From: JASLDZ01 sp964235945
Lineage (GTDB): Bacteria; Pseudomonadota; Alphaproteobacteria; Caulobacterales; Caulobacteraceae
Length of the DNA: 11,222 nucleotides
NCBI GenBank assembly: GCA_964235945.1
Contig: CAXSDV010000069.1
Span: 1-11,222, forward strand
Reading direction: 5' to 3'
Shown: piece after piece, positions 7,305 to 11,222 of the stretch
How positions within the stretch are numbered: position 1 is the first letter of the stretch
How the letters are laid out: every line of letters starts with the position of its first letter
Made by a program: the position numbers and the translations under genes
Notes under the pieces: model-generated
The model's database searches: none
The model's input: the letters and a program-made list of their open reading frames with translations, nothing else
Told to the model about the DNA's origin: nothing

Positions 7305-7314
7305 GCGCGTGGGT

Positions 7315-7343
7315 CTTCTAGTCGCGCGCCGGACGAGGATCAA
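7315..7343 (-). promoter_or_regulatory. Candidate promoter of tRNA-His
   Basis: On the minus strand TTGATCC (7343-7337), a 14-nt spacer and ACTAGAAG (7322-7315) resemble the Caulobacter housekeeping pattern TTGACGS-N10-14-GCTANAWC, matching 5 of 7 and 6 of 8 positions. The -10 box ends 10 nt before the mature tRNA 5' end, as expected for a tRNA gene with a very short leader. It sits directly after the tonB terminator. The match was made by eye. Confidence 0.55.
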
Positions 7344-7359
7344 GCGGTTGCACGAACGC

Positions 7360-7392
7360 AAAAAAAGGGCCGCTCCGAAGAGCGGCCCTTTT
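7360..7392 (-). terminator. Intrinsic terminator of the exbB-exbD-tonB operon
   Basis: Read on the minus strand, GGGCCGCTC (7388-7380), loop TTCG, GAGCGGCCC (7375-7367), then seven T (7366-7360). This is a perfect 9-bp stem closed by the extra-stable C(UUCG)G tetraloop, flanked by AAAA that can extend pairing. It lies 31 nt after the tonB stop. On the plus strand there are only four T, so it works mainly for tonB. Confidence 0.93.
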
Positions 7393-7423
7393 GAACACGC
7401 GAGCGGATAGGCCGCTCAGCCGA

Positions 7424-8161
7424 TCACTGGGGCAACTGCCAGCTGATCGGGAAGGTGATGGTGCCCTCGACCGGAGTCCCGTCGCGCGTGGCGGGCCGAA
7501 TCTTGAACACCCGCGACATCTTCACGGACGCCGAGCCGAAACCATAACCCGCCGGTGACTCGGAGAGGATCTGACAATTGGTCAGCGTCCCCTTGGTCGT
7601 CACCACGCATTTCAGCGTGGTCCGGCCCGTCTTGCTCTCCCGCTGGGCTTGGTCCGGGTAGTACTCGGCCAACTCGTCCCCGGTGGGGATGCGCGTGAAG
7701 GCCGCGGAGCTCAACACCGGGGGCGGTGCGGGAGCCGGAGGGGCCGGGGGCGTCGGCGGGGTGGGCGGCACCACCTGCGGCGGCGTCGGGCTCTCCTTCA
7801 CGGGCGCCGGGGTCGGCGGGATCGGCAAACGCGGGGGAGGAGGCAGGTCCGGCCGGGGCGGCGTGACGCGCGGGGCCACCGGGGGCGGCGGCGCCGTACG
7901 CGGCTGGGGCGGAGGCGGAGGCGGAGGAGGAGGCGGGGGCGGCGGAGGCGGCGGAGCCTCCAGCTTGATCACGTCCTCTTTCTGCTGCTCGTACTTGGCC
8001 TCGAACTTCGCCTTGATGACGAAGGCCAACAGGCCGAGGTGCACGATGACGGAGATGATGATCCCCACCAGCACCGGCGTGCTGAGACCCTTCTTCCGAC
8101 GCGGCCCGCGTTCGTCGGTCAGCGGGTCGTACCGGTGCTGGGGAGCTTCTGTGGTCGACAT
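7424..8161 (-). CDS. tonB: Energy transducer TonB
   Basis: TonB spans the periplasm and passes proton-motive energy from ExbB-ExbD to TonB-dependent outer-membrane receptors for siderophores, vitamins and sugars. The 245-aa protein has a short basic cytoplasmic N terminus and one membrane anchor (about 29-50) containing the conserved SxxxH motif (S37...H41). A periplasmic Pro-rich spacer follows (about 68-152), including 16 consecutive prolines (70-85). The C-terminal TonB domain (about 158-245) has YYPDQAQRE, GRTTLKCVVT, GFGSASVKM and the terminal ITFPISWQL. Two cysteines in this domain (CVV and NCQ) might pair. It starts 10 nt after the exbD stop with a GGGAG SD, and an intrinsic terminator follows its stop. 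EF-P dependence of the proline run is expected from general knowledge. Confidence 0.95.
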   Translation of the reverse strand: MSTTEAPQHRYDPLTDERGPRRKKGLSTPVLVGIIISVIVHLGLLAFVIKAKFEAKYEQQKEDVIKLEAPPPPPPPPPPPPPPPPQPRTAPPPPVAPRVTPPRPDLPPPPRLPIPPTPAPVKESPTPPQVVPPTPPTPPAPPAPAPPPVLSSAAFTRIPTGDELAEYYPDQAQRESKTGRTTLKCVVTTKGTLTNCQILSESPAGYGFGSASVKMSRVFKIRPATRDGTPVEGTITFPISWQLPQ

Positions 8162-8171
8162 GAGCTCTCCC

Positions 8172-8612
8172 TTACTTCGTGCTGTGGTCTTCGCCGACCA
8201 GGGCGACGCTGTAGAAGCCTTCGTCCTGGAGCTTGGCCATCAGCTTGGTGAAATCACCGTAGAGCACGTCCTTGTCCGCGCGGATGAACACCCGCTCGTG
8301 GGCCGGATCGCGCGTGCCGACCAGCTTCTTCAAGTCGGCCCCGAGGGTGTCGATGGTGGTCTGCCCGCTGCCGGCGTAGATTTCGCCGGTCTTGGTGATC
8401 GACAGGTAGACCGGCTTGGCCGGGTTCGGTGTCGGCGGGGCGGAGGCGTTGGGCAGCTTCACCTCCACGGGGGGCGCCGCGAGCGGCGCCGCCACCATGA
8501 AGATGATCAGCAGGACCAACATCACGTCCACGAAAGGCGTGACGTTGATCTCGCTGTTCGCCTCGACGGCGAACTTGCCGCCTCCGCCAGGCCCTGCGAG
8601 CTTGGCTGCCAT
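8172..8612 (-). CDS. exbD: Biopolymer transport protein ExbD
   Basis: ExbD is the small inner-membrane partner in the TonB motor. The 146-aa protein has a cytoplasmic N terminus and one transmembrane helix (about 25-44) in the signature INVTPFVDVMLVLLIIFM, where D29 is the proton-carrying Asp. The rest is a periplasmic ExbD fold (about 60-140) with KTGEIYAGSG and RVFIRADKDVLYGDF. The gene starts 6 nt after the exbB stop, with its SD (AAGGGGG) inside the exbB 3' end, and is followed 10 nt later by tonB. This is a tightly packed operon with the expected order. Confidence 0.96.
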   Translation of the reverse strand: MAAKLAGPGGGGKFAVEANSEINVTPFVDVMLVLLIIFMVAAPLAAPPVEVKLPNASAPPTPNPAKPVYLSITKTGEIYAGSGQTTIDTLGADLKKLVGTRDPAHERVFIRADKDVLYGDFTKLMAKLQDEGFYSVALVGEDHSTK

Positions 8613-8618
8613 ACCGGA

Positions 8619-9533
8619 TTACGCCCCCTTGTCGAGTTGACGGGAGATGGCGTTCATCAGCTCGGCCACGAACCCTTCCGTGCGCGTGCCGTAGGCGGCG
8701 ATGCGGGTCTGGAAGTAGTTGTAGAAGATCACGGACGGGATGGCGGCGAAGAGGCCGATACCCGTGGCGAGCAGGGCCTCGGCGATGCCGGGGGCCACCA
8801 CGGCCAGGTTGGTCGTGTTGGTGTTCGCGATGCCGATGAAGGAGTTCATGATCCCGTACACCGTGCCGAACAGGCCGATGAAGGGGCCGGACGAGCCGAC
8901 GGAGGCCAGGAACTGCATGCCGCCCGAGAGGCGCTTGGCCAGACCCGCCTGCACCGCGGACACGGCGGAGGAGGCGCGGCTGATGGTGGACCCGCGGTGG
9001 TCGCCGGTCACGGCCAGGCCCGCCTGACGCGACAGCTCGACCTCGCCGGAGGCGGCGGCGGCCATGTCGGCCATCGGGTTGCCCTCGAACTCCTCGGAGG
9101 TGGCGATCCGGTTGATGTCCGCGATGGAGCGGGCGCCGCGGAAGGCCTCGAGGAACTTGTTCGACTTGCTGTTCAGGCCGCCGAACTCCAGCGCCTTGAT
9201 GACCAGGATGGTCCAGGTGAGGATGGACGACAGCAGCAGGCCGATCATCACCACCTTCACCACCGGGGTGGCGTGGCCGAACATGTAGACGGGCGTGATC
9301 TTGCCCGCGCCCTTGATGGAGGTCGGCGCGTCTTCGGCGGGAGCCGCCGGGCTGGACGCCGCGTTGGCGTTGGCGTCCGGGTTGGTGGTGGCGGCGTCGC
9401 CGGCCGCGGCCGGCGAGGAGGCCGCGGGAGCCGCCGCCGGCGCGCCCTGCGCGAAAGCGGGCGCGCTCACCGCCATCAGCGCCGCGGCGCCGAGCAGGGC
9501 GGCGATCGGGGAGGTTCGTTTCGTTTCCAGCAT
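8619..9533 (-). CDS. exbB: ExbB/TolQ/MotA-family proton channel protein ExbB, with signal peptide
   Basis: ExbB forms the pentameric inner-membrane scaffold and proton path of the TonB motor. At 304 aa it is longer than the E. coli type. The extra N terminus holds a signal peptide (about 1-28, ending AFA before Q29) and an Ala/Pro-rich periplasmic leader (about 29-75), a form common in Caulobacter, Pseudomonas and sphingomonads. Three membrane helices follow (about 91-113, 210-235, 250-275). The MotA/ExbB core is visible in GSSGPFIGLFGTVYGIMNSF (213-232) and APGIAEALLATGIGLFAAIP (247-266). The SD is modest (AGGA about 10 nt upstream), but the signal peptide supports this ATG. It is the first gene of the operon, 210 bp downstream of the GH16 stop, so it needs its own promoter. 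Confidence 0.95.
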   Translation of the reverse strand: MLETKRTSPIAALLGAAALMAVSAPAFAQGAPAAAPAASSPAAAGDAATTNPDANANAASSPAAPAEDAPTSIKGAGKITPVYMFGHATPVVKVVMIGLLLSSILTWTILVIKALEFGGLNSKSNKFLEAFRGARSIADINRIATSEEFEGNPMADMAAAASGEVELSRQAGLAVTGDHRGSTISRASSAVSAVQAGLAKRLSGGMQFLASVGSSGPFIGLFGTVYGIMNSFIGIANTNTTNLAVVAPGIAEALLATGIGLFAAIPSVIFYNYFQTRIAAYGTRTEGFVAELMNAISRQLDKGA

Positions 9534-9663
9534 CTCAAGCCAGTTCCTGGTTGTTCAAGCACATTGGGCCAAGGGTCGTCGCGCCACAGCGTCTCCACCC
9601 CGAAAATTCACGTCCGCGTCACGACCTTCGCGACCGCACGCTCGACGTCGGGTTCCGCATCCC

Positions 9664-9689
9664 GGGCGGCCGGTTGACCCGGCCTGCCC
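9664..9689. repeat. Hairpin in the exbB upstream region
   Basis: Inverted repeat GGGC-GGCCGG (9664-9673), loop TTGAC, CCGGCC-T-GCCC (9679-9689): ten pairs with a single bulged base. If the promoter at 9700-9727 is real, this would form in the exbB 5' untranslated leader, ending about 130 nt before the ATG. It could instead mark the end of the GH16 transcript, whose stop is 55 nt upstream, but there is no U tract. Confidence 0.45.
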
Positions 9690-9699
9690 CGTCCGAGGC

Positions 9700-9731
9700 G
9701 TCTCAGCTTTTGACGCGAATCCGACAAAAGC
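9700..9731 (-). promoter_or_regulatory. Candidate promoter with overlapping operator-like dyad for exbB-exbD-tonB
   Basis: On the minus strand TTGTCGG (9727-9721), 13 nt, then GCTGAGAC (9707-9700) resemble the Caulobacter consensus TTGACGS-N10-14-GCTANAWC, matching 6 of 7 and 6 of 8 positions. A perfect 7-bp inverted repeat, GCTTTTG (9731-9725) and CAAAAGC (9712-9706) with a 12-nt spacer, frames the spacer and touches both boxes, as a repressor site would. The implied leader is about 165 nt. Matching was by eye. The dyad might instead be a 3' hairpin of the GH16 gene, whose stop is 13 nt away. Confidence 0.45.
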
Positions 9732-9743
9732 CTTACCGCCTCT

Positions 9744-10715
9744 TCAGATTTGCGGTGATCCACCCTTGGCCAAGCCCCTCCTTGGCGTCAAGGGGATTCC
9801 ACCTCCGTGGACCGGAGCCGTAACGACGCGGTAGGCGCGCAGGCCGTTGAAGCGCAGGGTCGCCGGGAAGCGGCCGGCGGCGTCGGGCGGGCCCGGCCAG
9901 GAGCCCGGGCCGCCCACGGCCAGGTCGACCAAAAGGTACATGGGCTTGTTCATGGCGGCGGGCGTCGGCTGGCTGTAGACCTCGACGTCGTCGACGTACC
10001 AGGTCGTGGTGGCCGGACCCCACAGGACGCCGTAGGTCACCGGCCGCCTGGACGGGTCGGCGGTGCGCACGGGGTGGCCGGGCGCGCCCGGATGCACGGT
10101 GAAGTAGGCGGTGGCGGGGTCGTGGCCCAGGATCTCGACCACGTCGAGTTCGGGCGGCCAGGAGCGGTCGACGGGCAGGAGCCAGAACGCCGGCCAGGTC
10201 CCGCGCACGGCGGGGACCCGCAGGGTGATCTCGAAATATCCGTAGGTTTGGCTGAACCGACCCTCGGTGGTCAGCAGCCCGGACGTGTAGGCGTACTTGC
10301 CGTCGAACCCCGCGGCGCCGCTGCGGATGGAGGCGGGCGCCGGCGATGCGGTGATCGCGCACACGTCCCGCCCCGCGCCGAAGGGCTGGAGGCCGAGCGC
10401 GGGCGGGACGTAGCCGGTCTTCGGGTCGGGGTTGAGCCGCCCCTGGTAGGCCGGGTCCACGTAGATCTGCGCTTCATGGTTGCCGCTGAGCGTGCGGCTG
10501 GAGTCCGAGCCGTAGCCGGACTGCACGCCGCTGGTGAACTGCGTCTTGAACCGCTTCTCCAGCCCGGGCGCCCTGCAGGCTTCCTCGAAGGTCCGCACCA
10601 GGTGCGAGCGGTCGAGGCGGTCGCCGGTCTTGGCCGCGGCCGGCGTGGAAACAAACGGCGCGGATAGCAGCAGCACGGTCGCCCCGAGGCGGGGCAGGTG
10701 TCGACATCCGATCAT
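9744..10715 (-). CDS. Secreted glycoside hydrolase family 16 protein
   Basis: GH16 enzymes are endo-acting beta-glucanases, beta-galactanases and related enzymes with a jelly-roll fold and retaining mechanism. The 323-aa protein has a Sec signal peptide (about 1-28, ATVLLLSAPFVS then PAAA). The catalytic motif is ExDxxE in PPELDVVEILG (E189 nucleophile, D191, E194 acid/base). Before it lies YGYFEITLRVPAVRGTWPAF (158-177), and after it YGVLWGPATTTWYVDDVEVY and the C-terminal LAVGG...FPATLRFNGLRAY. The bulged ExDxxE form is typical of laminarinase-like and agarase/carrageenase-like subfamilies, while ExDxE is the lichenase/XTH form. The substrate cannot be fixed: self-made exopolysaccharide trimming or dietary glucan use are both possible. 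I chose the ATG at 10715, with a GGAG SD (10726-10723) 7 nt before it, over an in-frame GTG at 10733. Confidence 0.88.
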   Translation of the reverse strand: MIGCRHLPRLGATVLLLSAPFVSTPAAAKTGDRLDRSHLVRTFEEACRAPGLEKRFKTQFTSGVQSGYGSDSSRTLSGNHEAQIYVDPAYQGRLNPDPKTGYVPPALGLQPFGAGRDVCAITASPAPASIRSGAAGFDGKYAYTSGLLTTEGRFSQTYGYFEITLRVPAVRGTWPAFWLLPVDRSWPPELDVVEILGHDPATAYFTVHPGAPGHPVRTADPSRRPVTYGVLWGPATTTWYVDDVEVYSQPTPAAMNKPMYLLVDLAVGGPGSWPGPPDAAGRFPATLRFNGLRAYRVVTAPVHGGGIPLTPRRGLAKGGSPQI

Positions 10716-10735
10716 GGCGCAACTCCGTCGCACGT

Positions 10736-10754
10736 CTCGCCACAGCTTGGCGAG
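10736..10754. repeat. Inverted repeat in the GH16 leader
   Basis: A perfect 7-bp dyad: CTCGCCA (10736-10742), 5-nt loop, TGGCGAG (10748-10754). It ends 9 nt upstream of the GH16 SD on the minus strand, a position where it could be an operator or a leader hairpin. An 8-bp palindrome CGACGTCG (10763-10770) lies just beyond it. No promoter boxes could be recognised. Confidence 0.45.
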
Positions 10755-10798
10755 CCCGCGAGCGACGTCGGATGTTTCTTAAGGTGACCGCGCCCGGC

Positions 10799-10833
10799 CG
10801 TCGGCCCCGGCGAAATGTCGCGCGGGGCCGACG
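10799..10833. terminator. Strong hairpin after the 68-aa gene
   Basis: CGTCGGCCCCG (10799-10809) pairs perfectly with CGGGGCCGACG (10823-10833). The interior GCGA (10810-10813) pairs with TCGC (10818-10821) around an AATG loop, with one unpaired G. That gives 15 base pairs starting 4 nt after the stop of the small gene on the minus strand. There is no U tract, so it is probably a Rho-assisted terminator or a 3'-end protective stem. Confidence 0.6.
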
Positions 10834-10837
10834 AGTT

Positions 10838-11044
10838 TCAGTTCCCGTCCTTGTTGGGGCGGATCTGGACGTTCTCCTTCTCCGGAGCGTTCTCGCCCGT
10901 GGTCGTCGGGTCCTTGCGCCCCAGGGGACGGGGCGCCGCGTCGGGGGCGCCCCGGTGGGCTTCCCCGCCCTGCATGGCGCCCGCGGCGTCGCCCTCGGGG
11001 TCGCCGTGGGTCGGAATGGCGGCTTGTCGAATCTTGTCGGGCAT
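10838..11044 (-). CDS. Small hydrophilic protein of unknown function (68 aa)
   Basis: I do not recognise a family. Support for a real gene comes from an excellent SD, GAGGAG (11055-11050), 5 nt before the ATG, and from a strong hairpin right after the stop. It starts MPDKIRQAAIPTHGDPEGDA. The protein is rich in Gly, Ala, Pro, Asp and Glu, with polar Lys/Asn residues towards the C terminus (EKENVQIRPNKDGN). It has no hydrophobic segment, no Cys and no signal peptide, so it is likely disordered and cytoplasmic. Another frame over the same DNA (to 11084) lacks an SD and is very Arg-rich, as antisense or shifted frames are in this GC-rich DNA. The neighbours, tRNA-Phe upstream and GH16 downstream, say nothing clear about its role. 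Confidence 0.6.
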   Translation of the reverse strand: MPDKIRQAAIPTHGDPEGDAAGAMQGGEAHRGAPDAAPRPLGRKDPTTTGENAPEKENVQIRPNKDGN

Positions 11045-11082
11045 GTCGTCTCCTCGGCCGGCGAAGTCGCCGCCCAGGGTGC

Positions 11083-11101
11083 AACGCGCTCGAGCGCCGT
11101 T
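11083..11101. repeat. Palindrome upstream of the 68-aa gene
   Basis: AACG-CGCTCGAGCG-C-CGTT: an 18-base dyad with a single extra C. The core GCGCTCGAGCGC (11086-11097) is a perfect 12-bp palindrome. It ends about 40 nt upstream of the small gene's start, where a regulator could bind. Its role is not known. Confidence 0.4.
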
Positions 11102-11126
11102 CGGACCGACCCGCTCTACCCGGATG

Positions 11127-11145
11127 TGCGCCGATCTGCGCCGAT
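11127..11145. repeat. Two-copy direct repeat
   Basis: TGCGCCGAT occurs at 11127-11135 and again at 11137-11145, a period of 10 bp, about one helical turn. It lies between the tRNA-Phe 3' end and the palindrome. Two short copies in GC-rich DNA may be chance. Confidence 0.35.
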
Positions 11146-11175
11146 GCGAGCCGTGGACGACGACTCGCGCCGCCG

Positions 11176-11222
11176 TGGTGCCTGGGGGCGGATTCGAACC
11201 ACCGACACGCGGATTTTCAATC
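11176..11222 (-). tRNA. tRNA-Phe (GAA), 3' part only (cut by the right edge)
   Basis: On the minus strand the window enters inside the anticodon arm: GA, loop TTGAAAA with anticodon GAA, then TCCGC. The variable loop is GTGTC. The T arm is GGTGG, TTCGAAT, CCGCC, followed by the acceptor CCCAGGC (11186-11180), discriminator A (11179) and encoded CCA (11178-11176). The loop TTGAAAA followed by a short 5-nt variable loop and A73 is the standard bacterial tRNA-Phe pattern. The D arm and 5' acceptor strand lie outside the window. Confidence 0.92.

Noticed and set aside
7683..9677. A 664-codon plus-strand frame opposite tonB, exbD and exbB
   Set aside because: Glycine runs in it are only the complement of the TonB proline codons; the true genes are on the minus strand with operon spacing and a terminator.
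9551..9834. Plus-strand open frames across the exbB upstream gap and GH16 3' end
   Set aside because: No SD, no motif, and they overlap the promoter-like sequence and the end of the GH16 gene in antisense.
1..11222. A genomic island or prophage anchored at the three tRNA genes
   Set aside because: No integrase, transposase, attachment-site duplication of a tRNA 3' end, or base-composition shift is visible; the genes between the tRNAs are core functions.

Overview
The window reads as chromosome of a very GC-rich alphaproteobacterium, probably of the order Caulobacterales (Caulobacter, Phenylobacterium or Brevundimonas type). The signs are strong G/C third-position bias, a tRNA-His that has A73 and no encoded G-1 (an alphaproteobacterial peculiarity), an ExbB with a cleavable signal peptide and Ala/Pro-rich leader, and promoter-like boxes resembling the Caulobacter housekeeping consensus (TTGACGS, 10-14 nt spacer, GCTANAWC). 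The genus is an inference from these traits, not an identification.

Layout. The left edge holds the 3' part of a tRNA-Leu (1-45, +). It converges on a bifunctional NAD(P)H-hydrate repair enzyme (62-1528, -). That gene is divergent from glnB (1694-2032, +) and glnA (2118-3524, +), the PII signal protein and type I glutamine synthetase. Both carry their modification tyrosines, Y51 and Y397. A perfect 11-bp hairpin separates glnA from a leftward gene group: a FAD-dependent glycine/D-amino-acid oxidase of the ThiO family (5883-6974), an acyl-CoA dehydrogenase whose start overlaps the thiO stop (4711-5886), and a Tat-exported transglutaminase-like protein (3571-4632).

A complete tRNA-His (7228-7304, -) with its own promoter-like boxes lies between this group and the exbB-exbD-tonB operon (9533 down to 7424, -). 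That operon ends in a textbook intrinsic terminator with a UUCG loop. It energises TonB-dependent outer-membrane transport from the proton-motive force. A promoter-like sequence with a perfect inverted repeat lies over its spacer, about 165 bp upstream of exbB. Further right are a secreted GH16 glycoside hydrolase (9744-10715, -), a small hydrophilic unknown protein (10838-11044, -) followed by a very strong hairpin, and the 3' part of tRNA-Phe (11176-11222, -), which runs off the right edge.

Almost everything here is core metabolism or envelope function. I found no integrase, transposase, CRISPR array, toxin-antitoxin pair or defence cassette, and nothing I would call a new biological system. 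The items most worth checking are the operator-like dyad upstream of exbB, an acyl-CoA dehydrogenase that seems to carry its catalytic base on helix G instead of the C-terminal position, the thiO-dehydrogenase coupling, and the small protein with its dyads beside tRNA-Phe.
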